From a virus, in IMG/VR virus record IMGVR_UViG_3300047550_006323, positions 1 to 30,353 of that record: DNA of 30,353 nt. The stretch is one strand, 5' to 3'. The position numbers were made by a program, and so were the translations under genes. Shown here one piece after another: positions 1 to 8,513 of the stretch (its first letter is position 1; every line of letters begins with the position of its first letter). The notes beneath the pieces are model-generated. The model was not told the DNA's origin. It searched no databases and saw only the letters and a program-made list of their open reading frames with translations.

Positions 1-680
1 GTGTAAACATACCAAGGACCAGAACCTGTTAATTCACCATTATCTACAACATTGGTTAATCCTGGGTTAGTATATAACTTACATCCTGTAGTGAATGATG
101 TGGCACAGCTAGAATTTATATAGTATGGGTCACCTAAATCTGCACAAGCATCATTGATTGTATATGCCAGACGAGCGACCTGAGATGCCGGGGTGGATGG
201 TGTAACTGAAGGCGTGGCGGCAGGAGATGAACAAATTTGTAATGACCCAATGCTGCCGCCACTAACTTGGTAGTAACCGCCACTGCCATCACCGTAATAA
301 CCATCTTGTGCCATGACTGAGCAATCACTTTGCGTGTATGTTTCAGGACCATTTATGTATAATGTGATGGCAACAGGAGCAGAACAAGCAAGAGTTGCTG
401 TGGTTTGTTTTAATGATACTAATCCTATTGTGCTAGTGTAACACAACAAAGAGGGTGTTGGTGTGATGCTTGGTGTGGGAGATACAGGTGAATAGGTATG
501 GTCGTAACTATAAAATTCACTGATTGCGTGAGGCGTGGCGCCATCAGGCTTGGATACACTTCCACTATTGACATTAGTGGTGGAAAGTGAGGTTAAACTG
601 GAATTAGCTGCTTCTCGGCTAAGTCCCTTTTCCTCGTTGATATCACCTATACTGATTTGTCCTGATGAACCCAGAGCCAT
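1..680 (-). CDS. Tail adhesin/fibre-like protein, C-terminus cut by window edge
   Basis: The frame is open from an ATG at 680 to the first base of the window (about 226 residues, no stop), so the gene continues beyond it. The start is fixed by an AGGAGGA Shine-Dalgarno about 8 nt upstream that lies inside the last codons of the preceding fibre gene. The N-terminus (MALGSSGQISIGDINEEKG, then an AISEFYSYDH-like motif near residue 55) resembles the attachment end of many phage tail and adhesin proteins. A Ser/Thr/Pro-rich linker follows (SPTPSITPTPS). After it come two related Cys-containing modules, about residues 75-150 and 165-226, with a pattern of C...YY...C...LYT...G. It is probably a receptor-binding or fibre-tip protein co-expressed with the S74 fibre. 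The family assignment is inferred from pattern; the domain has no firm name here. Confidence 0.75.
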   Translation of the reverse strand, partial: MALGSSGQISIGDINEEKGLSREAANSSLTSLSTTNVNSGSVSKPDGATPHAISEFYSYDHTYSPVSPTPSITPTPSLLCYTSTIGLVSLKQTTATLACSAPVAITLYINGPETYTQSDCSVMAQDGYYGDGSGGYYQVSGGSIGSLQICSSPAATPSVTPSTPASQVARLAYTINDACADLGDPYYINSSCATSFTTGCKLYTNPGLTNVVDNGELTGSGPWYVY

Positions 681-685
681 TAGAA

Positions 686-1978
686 TTATCCTCCTAGGGC
701 TTCAATCTTTGCATTCAATTCCTTAATGGCTTCTATGAGTACTGCGATTACTTTATCGTAACGCACTGCCTTGTATCCATCCCAACGTTCACGGACTGCA
801 AGAGGAAGAACAGCTTCAACTTCTTGTGCAATCACACCTATATCAGCACCTGAAAATCCATGCAGACTTTGAAATTCTGGTTTCCAAGTATATGTTACAC
901 CATTCATGGCAAGCACTTTATTCAATGCATCTGGAATATTTACAACATCATTTTTCAATCGTGAATCTGATGTTGAGAAGGCAACAACGTCACCTGCTGC
1001 GTCAATTCTTCCATCAATGGCACTTGGTGTTAATGCTGTACCTACAGCTAAACCTGTGCCTGCCACGTGGGCAGAACCATATATAGTTGTTCTTCCGGCA
1101 TCATCAATCACCATTCGTTTCTGGTTGCTCCACATATTGGCAGCAGTGACAGTCTTATCTGCGCCGCCGGTGCTTGCTACTGTATAAAACTCAACACGTC
1201 CTCCAATACCCATCAACATCATGGCACCACCATTGTTGGTACCATCACCAATGGCTTTGAATTCTGCTGTTCCTGGACCGCTACAATTTATACCTATATT
1301 GTGTGAAATTCCACCACGATATTCAATGTTTGAATCATTGGGTTCATCACCCCAACTTCCAAACATATTGGTGGATGCCGCAGAAATGTTTTCTGTATAT
1401 GCCACGGAACCCACTAAATTTGCTGCAGTTGAGAAATATCCTGCCTTCACTTCTCCTTGAAATTCTGAATTGCTATTCGTAAATTTTACAGCATTTGTGG
1501 TGTTGGACTTGATGACTAAATTGCCTGAGTTGTTGTTTAAAACACCATAAGTTGTACCGTTATCTTTCAACAACACATCAGCACCATCAGCATCAAGAAT
1601 GATGTCACCAGAAGCATCCAATGTGATGTCACCTGATGCATTATTAATTTGTGCAATAGTGGGTGTTGTAAGTGTTTTATTAGTGAAAGTTTCTGATCCT
1701 GTCAATGTTGCCAATTGTAATGTTGATGTTCCATTATAAAACTTCAAAGCATTGGAATTGTTCCAAACATCCCCTGACACAGGTGTGGCGGGATTGGCTC
1801 CTGATGGGAAATTCACACTGGCATTACCTGTTACTGGAGTATCTAGTGTGAGTTTCCCTGTCATTGGGATTGAACCATCACGTTCAATCTTTTCAACATT
1901 TAAATTGCTGAAGTTGGCATCAACTTGAGCATTCGTTAAAGGATTTGGAATTGCGGTGCGTAGGGTTATCGTGGCCAT
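686..1978 (-). CDS. Tail fibre protein with C-terminal S74 intramolecular chaperone
   Basis: A 430-residue fibre protein. Residues about 1-90 resemble short phage fibre N-termini (an NAQVDANFSNLN motif and a NGTSTLQLATLTGSETFTNK repeat), and the middle is low-complexity beta-rich sequence. Residues about 337-430 form a Peptidase_S74 domain: the SDSRLK motif (Ser337, Lys342), a GVIAQEVEAVLP segment, and a final coiled coil (VIAVLIEAIKELNAKIEAL). In this family the domain trimerises the fibre and then cuts itself off just before the conserved Ser, using a Ser/Lys pair. The mature fibre here would therefore end near residue 336. The start lies 3 nt after the stop of the upstream small gene. The fibre role is well supported; the receptor is unknown. 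Confidence 0.9.
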   Translation of the reverse strand: MATITLRTAIPNPLTNAQVDANFSNLNVEKIERDGSIPMTGKLTLDTPVTGNASVNFPSGANPATPVSGDVWNNSNALKFYNGTSTLQLATLTGSETFTNKTLTTPTIAQINNASGDITLDASGDIILDADGADVLLKDNGTTYGVLNNNSGNLVIKSNTTNAVKFTNSNSEFQGEVKAGYFSTAANLVGSVAYTENISAASTNMFGSWGDEPNDSNIEYRGGISHNIGINCSGPGTAEFKAIGDGTNNGGAMMLMGIGGRVEFYTVASTGGADKTVTAANMWSNQKRMVIDDAGRTTIYGSAHVAGTGLAVGTALTPSAIDGRIDAAGDVVAFSTSDSRLKNDVVNIPDALNKVLAMNGVTYTWKPEFQSLHGFSGADIGVIAQEVEAVLPLAVRERWDGYKAVRYDKVIAVLIEAIKELNAKIEALGG

Positions 1979-1981
1979 GGA

Positions 1982-2176
1982 TTATACCTTAGTAAGTATT
2001 TGGTGTAACATACTTTTAATTTCTAGAAGTTCGTTTTTAATGTTGTTCACATCATGTTCCATTTCTGCAATTTTTTCAGCACGTTCTTTTTTGGTCTTGT
2101 ATGCTAATAGACTGGCATCATCAGTATTTAACAATGCTGATGTGCTGACATCTCGACGAAAAACATTGGTTTTCAT
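1982..2176 (-). CDS. Small coiled-coil protein (64 aa), unknown function
   Basis: I chose the ATG at 2176 because it follows the upstream stop in a TAACATG junction, the same coupling seen at other junctions in this cluster. A TTG six codons earlier would overlap the upstream gene. The product has a short N-terminus (MKTNVFRRDVSTSALLNTDD), then a charged heptad-like helix from about residue 25 to the end with repeated hydrophobic positions (IAEMEHDVNNIKNELLEIK). It sits between a large structural protein and the S74 fibre. It may be a small assembly factor or fibre connector, or a chaperone, but no family is recognised. The reading frame and position make a real gene likely. Confidence 0.65.
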   Translation of the reverse strand: MKTNVFRRDVSTSALLNTDDASLLAYKTKKERAEKIAEMEHDVNNIKNELLEIKSMLHQILTKV

Positions 2177-2177
2177 G

Positions 2178-4490
2178 TTATGCCTGTAGAGCAATCACGC
2201 CCATATTGAACACTGTTGGAACAACTGCAGGATTTGATGTAATCATGGCAATTTTCACAGCAAATGTTTTATAGGTTGTATAGGTTGATGCATGGGTCAA
2301 TGACTTGTACTGAAACACACCTGAGGAATTTAATCCTCCTACTACAGTATTTTCATCATTGCTGTTTTTCTTTACTGTGTATTGCCAATTGGCAAATCCT
2401 AGTGTTGAATTTGCTCGACCTTTCTCCAGTTGTGTCCAAACTCTTCCTGCCATACCATTTGTATCAGTTGAACTTAACAATTTCACATATACTCGAACAT
2501 CCGTGTTGGGAGGAATATCGGCATTAAGATATACAATGATGTCATCAGCATCTTGATTATTTGCCAATTCAACATTGCGTGTGATGTATTGTCCTACTCG
2601 TGTTGTATCTTCTGATGATGCCACATTATCAGAAGTAATGGTTTCATTTGTGATGCTACTTGTGGTATTTGCATGAAGTGTGATGCTTGTGGCGCTGTTT
2701 ACACTTTTTACAACACCCAACACTTTATCATCATCATCACGTAATACTGCTCCTGCAATTACTTCAGTATCAAATGTTGTTGATGTTCCTGTAACTGTTG
2801 CCGAGGATATAGATGTTGTTCCTGTGAGTTCATCTGTTAATGCATCCACATAATTTTCAAGTAGCACCACATGAGTTTTTTCGACATCAATGAGTGGTGA
2901 TACATTTTCAGCAACTGAATCCACCACAGCTTGAAGCATCAACGTTCCTTCAGTTGAAGGTAATGCCAATGTGTTGTTTTCATATGAGTAGGAATATAAT
3001 GCTCGTTCACCATATGTGATGGAAGAAATTTCAGGTAAAGCAACATACGAGGTAGCTGTTGCCGATGAATCATACATCTTGTAATCCCAACCCACTGATG
3101 TGTTTTTATTTGTGATGTATGAAAGTGCAGGTGAAATTACGTGTGTGATGGCATCTTCAACTGTGATGGTGAATGTTGATTCCCGAACGTAAATTGTGGC
3201 ACTTGATACCACAACACCGGCATTTGCCGTTAATGTGATTTGTGTTGTTGTTGCTGAACTTACAGTACCAATTGATGTATTGGCATTGTTAATAAGAACA
3301 TCACCTGCTGTTAGTTCTGCTACAACACCACCCGTACCTGAAACTGTGCTTAATGATGTAGAGCTGGTCCAAGTTCCGGAAATAGGAGTGGCTTGTGAGA
3401 CCGAGGAGGATGTTAAATATCCTGAAGTGATTAACACCTCGGCACGATTTTCCGTACCATTGAAATATAACACTTCACCACGACCTGTGCTTTGAATGAT
3501 TAAATCACCTGGGTTCAATACGGTATCGGTTGGAACTGTAATGTAATCCACCTTTTTATTCTTCAATTCCAATGTTCCTGTTACCGTGTCATTGAATTCT
3601 GCTGTGTAAATGGAGAACTTAATATCACGGTCATCATAGGTGACCCATGAAGAATTGTTGTTGGAAATGAACAATTTTCCAATACTTGGTTGCAAGTCAA
3701 TGATTTCTGTGCTACCTACAACCTTTTCACCTAAACGACCCACCCAGACTTCATAATCATAATTATCACCGGCAGGGATAAGAACGCAAGCATATTCGGT
3801 GTTGTTTTTCAAATATACAGGTGCCGGGAAAATGAATAGTGTTGGAGCTGATGCATCTTCTGATACATTGACATCTTTAGGATGTAATGTAACCGTGGAA
3901 TATGGAAGAATGGTGTCTGAAGGAAATCCATCAACAACTTCACGAATTTGTAAGGTGATGGGAGCTGCATAACTTGGACGAGACTTGAAGTACACTTCCA
4001 TCTTTGTAAGTGCGACACCATAAGGATTACCTTGAATTAAAAATGTTTGAGCTAAAGGATCCTTATAGGAAATACCAAATGTTTGTCGAGAACTGATGGG
4101 TTCTTGAACAGTTTGAAAACGATTAATGGTGATGCTAGGTTCTTGTGTGCTTAAAACACCACCTACTTCAACAATGCCTGATTGATTGGTTGTGAATGTC
4201 ACAATGGCACTGGAATCCGCATCAGCCAAATCACCTAAGGAATTATTAGTGAGTACAAATGTTTTCACTCCAGAGAGAAAAGTTCCGGCTGGAATTCTAA
4301 ATTGTCCAGATACAGAACCATTTACATCTGTGGTAAGAGGTGATGAATATAATGTATCGGTACTCATTTTACAATATTCAGAAACATCTTGCCCATCGAA
4401 AAAGGCATACATCATTGTAAATGGCTTCAATCCTTTGGCGGCGAAGTCTACAACTTGTCCCCGAATATATGGTGTAATCGTTGTTGGCAT
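2178..4490 (-). CDS. Large virion structural protein, fibre/baseplate periphery (770 aa)
   Basis: This resembles structural proteins encoded next to DUF4815 proteins in T4-like phages of aquatic bacteria. Residues about 143-255 carry a recognisable segment: DPLAQTF, then MEVYFKSRP, LQIREVVDGFP, PVYLKNNTEYACVL and YEVWVGRLGE. This pattern is typical of a beta-sandwich domain in phage fibre and baseplate proteins. Two copies of a small beta module lie at about 376-434 and 556-620, each with a core like AGDVL...IGTVSSATTTQITLTA. The last third (SPLIDVEKTHVVLLENYVDA onward) also resembles the partner gene. It follows the 1329-residue gene by 25 nt and is probably part of the outer baseplate or fibre-attachment machinery. 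T4 gp9/gp10 would be positional analogues only. Confidence 0.75.
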   Translation of the reverse strand: MPTTITPYIRGQVVDFAAKGLKPFTMMYAFFDGQDVSEYCKMSTDTLYSSPLTTDVNGSVSGQFRIPAGTFLSGVKTFVLTNNSLGDLADADSSAIVTFTTNQSGIVEVGGVLSTQEPSITINRFQTVQEPISSRQTFGISYKDPLAQTFLIQGNPYGVALTKMEVYFKSRPSYAAPITLQIREVVDGFPSDTILPYSTVTLHPKDVNVSEDASAPTLFIFPAPVYLKNNTEYACVLIPAGDNYDYEVWVGRLGEKVVGSTEIIDLQPSIGKLFISNNNSSWVTYDDRDIKFSIYTAEFNDTVTGTLELKNKKVDYITVPTDTVLNPGDLIIQSTGRGEVLYFNGTENRAEVLITSGYLTSSSVSQATPISGTWTSSTSLSTVSGTGGVVAELTAGDVLINNANTSIGTVSSATTTQITLTANAGVVVSSATIYVRESTFTITVEDAITHVISPALSYITNKNTSVGWDYKMYDSSATATSYVALPEISSITYGERALYSYSYENNTLALPSTEGTLMLQAVVDSVAENVSPLIDVEKTHVVLLENYVDALTDELTGTTSISSATVTGTSTTFDTEVIAGAVLRDDDDKVLGVVKSVNSATSITLHANTTSSITNETITSDNVASSEDTTRVGQYITRNVELANNQDADDIIVYLNADIPPNTDVRVYVKLLSSTDTNGMAGRVWTQLEKGRANSTLGFANWQYTVKKNSNDENTVVGGLNSSGVFQYKSLTHASTYTTYKTFAVKIAMITSNPAVVPTVFNMGVIALQA

Positions 4491-4515
4491 TAAATGAAGC
4501 TCCTAAAATCGTTCG

Positions 4516-7500
4516 TTAAATTTGGTTGATACCCATATCAAGTTGTGTGGTGCCATCCCAACGGTAATTTTCATCAATTGGTCGAATACCACCTGTTCCT
4601 ATAATTCTGGTTTCAACACCCCCACCGCCGCCTCCACCGCCGCCTGAAGATCCACCACCGTCAGAAGGTGGGGGACTTGAAGATGTGGTTGGAGAAACTG
4701 CTGCTTTTGGTGGTGCTGCCACAGATGCAAACCATGATGTATTTCCTGATGTAGGTAGAATGTAAGAATCACCTTCAGGTGTGTTTTCTTCATCAAACCA
4801 AGTGTCAGACATAGGTGTGAGAGAAATGTTTCCCTCGTAATTGAATAACAACTTGTTTGTAGTATTTATGGCTTCTGAGGCATATGGATTTTCAGCATAC
4901 AATTTATGAGTGTATGGTAAGGTAATCAATTTTCCATTTTCTGTTTCCACAATGGCATCTGGACGTAACACAATTGGAAGAAGTGTTGCTGAAATGTTTG
5001 TTGTGGAACTAATGGTTGGAATGGTTCCTACTGCTGTACTTGTGGCTCCAGTAACGGTGTTACTTACAGCAAATGAGCTTGTTCCCACCGTGGCAGAGTC
5101 AAGGTATAAACGAACCCACCGATATCCTGTGGTGTAATCTGTCGCCAAAGTTACAACATGAGCCACCGTGCCTGAGGCACCTGAACCGTTGGATACAACT
5201 TCACCCACAACATATTCATCGGCTGTTGTAACTTGTTCCACAACTATATGCATGTTCTTGGAGTTTTGTACCAAGTTGCTAATGGTGGCTACTTCCAATT
5301 CAACGTTTGTGGGTTTCAAACTAGGTTGCAGGAATCCATTGAAAATGGTGCAACTATAACTTGGGTCATCCACCGCACCTTTACTATGGTCATTGAAGTC
5401 ATCAACAAGAACACCATTCTTTGGACGTTCATCTCCATTGGAATTTATTAAACTGCTATTCAACAACTTTTGTTCAAGGAAGGATAGTTCTGTGTATTGT
5501 TGCAAATCAGTTAAACGCTTATCAATTTGACTGATATCTCGCATCGTGTATCTACGATTTTCCACCAAAGTAACAGTAGTACCAAAATTTCTTCGGTCCA
5601 ATGAACGAGCCACTTTAGGAGAAGTTGATGGGAAAGGAGGAATGGTGATGATTCCCAACGTCATGGCATTGCCAGGTTGTGGGGGAGCAATGGGTGTGAT
5701 GTCAGGCACACCTGTCATGACTTCAAATTCTCCTTCTGAATTTAAAATTACTCTATCAATACGTCCAATGTTATATTGAACATCTGTGATGAATTCTTCT
5801 TGTGCATGTGGGATGTAAATGCCCGTCAAGAGCGTTTTAGATGCTTCTGTGTATGCAACGGGATTGATGGATGCTGATCCTTCAGATGTTGTGTTTGTGG
5901 AAACTTGTGTAACTGTAGCACGGAAATCCAATACATCTCGAAGATTGATTTTCACTGCATTAGGTGTGATGTATTGTGGAATTTCTGTCCATTCAATTTC
6001 AGAAACACTGGCAGCAGTTCCTTGTGCAGGTAAAGGATAAGAATCCACACTGAAGTATCCTCCCAATGATGCTGATGCACTATGTTCGAAATAATCCAAG
6101 TTGATTAAAAATCTCTTTTGTGAGAAATTGAATGTTTCTTTATTTTTCTTGGAAATGGATGACAAATCGTATAACGTATCAGTTTGTCCTGAATTCAATT
6201 CAAAGATGTCAGTGGAATCGGTTGCTAAACTGGCATAAGCAGTGGATGAAGAACCTGTGGTGATGGAATTGATTTTAAATACATCATAGAATCCCAAGGA
6301 CAAAGGTCCTTCCAAGGAATTTGTGGCAGGATTGTAATTGGGATGACATACCAAAATGTCAGCTGAGAAGGTGGAACCCCCATACGTGCTAGTCAACACA
6401 ATGGTTGTTGAAGTAACACTGGAAATGGTACCCACCAAAGAATTGTCACTGGACTTGTATACCTTGTCACCTATAGAAGCATTATCTGTTACACTTGTTA
6501 ATCCGGTAATGGTGGCACTGCCATTGGTTACTGTACCGCCTGAGAAAGTACGTGAGGTTTGTAGTTTCACTAAACGACCGGCACGTAATGTTTTACTACG
6601 GGGAGAAGTATCAGTTTTTCTTACAGATACAAATGCTGTGATACCATAAGTTGCATCTAATGTTTCTGAAGTAACATCAATGGTCAATGAGGTTGAAGTT
6701 AATCCAGTGATGACACCTGTGGATGTTGCAGCTGCAGTACCTAGAGGAATTACATCTCCTTCATAATATGCAGTATTGGCAGCACTATTATATTTCATTT
6801 CATCACTGGCAATCAATATAATTTCATTGGTTCTATTTGTTGTGGTATCAGCAGTAAAGGCAAATGTCTCATCACCTGACAATGAAAATGTTACTGCGCC
6901 TGCTGTTGATACAGTACCTGTCATTTTTTTACGATAGATGAAGGCGTTATTATATCCTGCAGCACCAATATCTAATGTAGAAATGTTTCTTTCAGGTAAT
7001 GGGAAAATCAGAGATGAGAAAGAGGTGTCTTGTAATTCAGCTGTGGCACCTGCAATGTCAGCATGGAATCTATCTCCAGTTCCATAATAGAAGCTGCGAA
7101 CATCAGCAAAACTTCCACTTGTCATTTTAATTTCTGACAGATATAACTTATATTGACAGGCGGCTTGACCGATAGTGCCTGAATTATATTCCAAAGAAAC
7201 AACTCGTGCTGTTCCTATTGCAGAACCACTTGCACCCAATGCACTTGTATTTGTTGTGGAATTTGATACATTAGATTTTGCATTACGGGCAGTGTCTTGA
7301 AGTTGTAATAATGTTCCAGGAGCTAATGCAGAAATACCACGAACATCATCAATGATGACATAATAACCATAGGCGGTGCTGATATTGGCATCTTCAATAT
7401 CACGGGTTTCAGTTTCTTTTTCCACATCAAAATATTGTGTTGCATATGTTTGATATTCATATCCTTTCACATATGCCTTACCTGCAGAAATTCCAAGAGC

Positions 7501-8505
7501 CAACTTTCCGGCATCGCCGCCATTACCTGAAGTGTATAATCCCCCATTATCACCATCAATTAAATGTTCACGGACATTTAATCCGAAAGGACGAATGGTG
7601 TAATCACCTGATTCATCATAGGTACGACGAGCCAATACCTTGTTCAATTCTCCATAATCAGTGACATCGTAACGACGAGCAACTTTTCCTAGAACAATGT
7701 CAAACAATATGTTGAACTCATCTGACACAGAAGCATTAGTATCAAATGATTTCAATTCTGTGGAAACTTTCAATCTATCTGCGCCAGGTGCAGTATAGTT
7801 ATATGTTCCTGTGGCTGGGTCACGAAGGGTGGTATCAATTTCTGAATCGACAATGGTTTCTACAATGTTCACACCCACCGACTTTGAAGGTGTGCTACTA
7901 AAAGCTTCAAGGACCACAGTTTGTGCCTTATGAATAACAAATGTGCCTTTTCCATAAATGATACCATCATTCAATGAGAACAATGACCCATACCCTATGG
8001 GAGTGGTGCCGGCGCCTGCAATCACGAAAGTAATGGAGTTATCAGATTCTAGAGCTAATGTATCACCGGCTGAAAATGTTGTTGTGGTGTTGTTGGTGCC
8101 TTGATTAATGTATTGAACGTGAAAGGTTTTATGAATGGTGGATTCAAAACCTTGTGTTGACTTTTTAATAACTGCTTTCAATCCTGTCGTTGAATTAACA
8201 AGAATTTCTCCCTCATATCCTTCTAAATCGGCATTGTCAATAGTTACAGCACCTGAATCGGTGTCAAGAATTTTCACATAAGGAACCTTTAAATTCAGTG
8301 CATAATCACATCCCGTGATAACTGCACCTTCTTTGAAAATGTGATTTCCAAAACGTTCCACTTGTTTTTGCAACATGGTTTGCATTTGTGTAAGCTCACG
8401 TGCCTGTACCGCATATCCGGGCTTAAACAAAATACGTTGATATTGCTTGTCATCATTGAAATCATCATAATATGGATTTGTATTTAAATTGATGTTGTTT
8501 GCCAT
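4516..8505 (-). CDS. DUF4815-type virion structural protein (1329 aa)
   Basis: The N-terminus (about residues 8-65: NPYYDDFNDDKQYQRILF, YAVQARELTQMQT, GNHIFKEGAVITG) is the typical opening of DUF4815 proteins, large structural proteins of T4-like cyanophages and relatives. Internal beta modules recur, for instance about residues 625-700 (GSATITGL...IGDKVY...VGTISSVTSTTIVLTS), also seen in the adjacent 770-aa protein. Near the C-terminus is a Ser/Pro stretch followed by an almost pure glycine run (about 1283-1296), then a conserved-looking 33-residue tail. The glycine run is a likely flexible hinge before a terminal docking peptide. Position after gp8 suggests a baseplate-periphery or fibre-network component. 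The exact role is not known to me. Confidence 0.82.
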   Translation of the reverse strand: MANNINLNTNPYYDDFNDDKQYQRILFKPGYAVQARELTQMQTMLQKQVERFGNHIFKEGAVITGCDYALNLKVPYVKILDTDSGAVTIDNADLEGYEGEILVNSTTGLKAVIKKSTQGFESTIHKTFHVQYINQGTNNTTTTFSAGDTLALESDNSITFVIAGAGTTPIGYGSLFSLNDGIIYGKGTFVIHKAQTVVLEAFSSTPSKSVGVNIVETIVDSEIDTTLRDPATGTYNYTAPGADRLKVSTELKSFDTNASVSDEFNILFDIVLGKVARRYDVTDYGELNKVLARRTYDESGDYTIRPFGLNVREHLIDGDNGGLYTSGNGGDAGKLALGISAGKAYVKGYEYQTYATQYFDVEKETETRDIEDANISTAYGYYVIIDDVRGISALAPGTLLQLQDTARNAKSNVSNSTTNTSALGASGSAIGTARVVSLEYNSGTIGQAACQYKLYLSEIKMTSGSFADVRSFYYGTGDRFHADIAGATAELQDTSFSSLIFPLPERNISTLDIGAAGYNNAFIYRKKMTGTVSTAGAVTFSLSGDETFAFTADTTTNRTNEIILIASDEMKYNSAANTAYYEGDVIPLGTAAATSTGVITGLTSTSLTIDVTSETLDATYGITAFVSVRKTDTSPRSKTLRAGRLVKLQTSRTFSGGTVTNGSATITGLTSVTDNASIGDKVYKSSDNSLVGTISSVTSTTIVLTSTYGGSTFSADILVCHPNYNPATNSLEGPLSLGFYDVFKINSITTGSSSTAYASLATDSTDIFELNSGQTDTLYDLSSISKKNKETFNFSQKRFLINLDYFEHSASASLGGYFSVDSYPLPAQGTAASVSEIEWTEIPQYITPNAVKINLRDVLDFRATVTQVSTNTTSEGSASINPVAYTEASKTLLTGIYIPHAQEEFITDVQYNIGRIDRVILNSEGEFEVMTGVPDITPIAPPQPGNAMTLGIITIPPFPSTSPKVARSLDRRNFGTTVTLVENRRYTMRDISQIDKRLTDLQQYTELSFLEQKLLNSSLINSNGDERPKNGVLVDDFNDHSKGAVDDPSYSCTIFNGFLQPSLKPTNVELEVATISNLVQNSKNMHIVVEQVTTADEYVVGEVVSNGSGASGTVAHVVTLATDYTTGYRWVRLYLDSATVGTSSFAVSNTVTGATSTAVGTIPTISSTTNISATLLPIVLRPDAIVETENGKLITLPYTHKLYAENPYASEAINTTNKLLFNYEGNISLTPMSDTWFDEENTPEGDSYILPTSGNTSWFASVAAPPKAAVSPTTSSSPPPSDGGGSSGGGGGGGGGVETRIIGTGGIRPIDENYRWDGTTQLDMGINQI

Positions 8506-8513
8506 GTGTGCCC

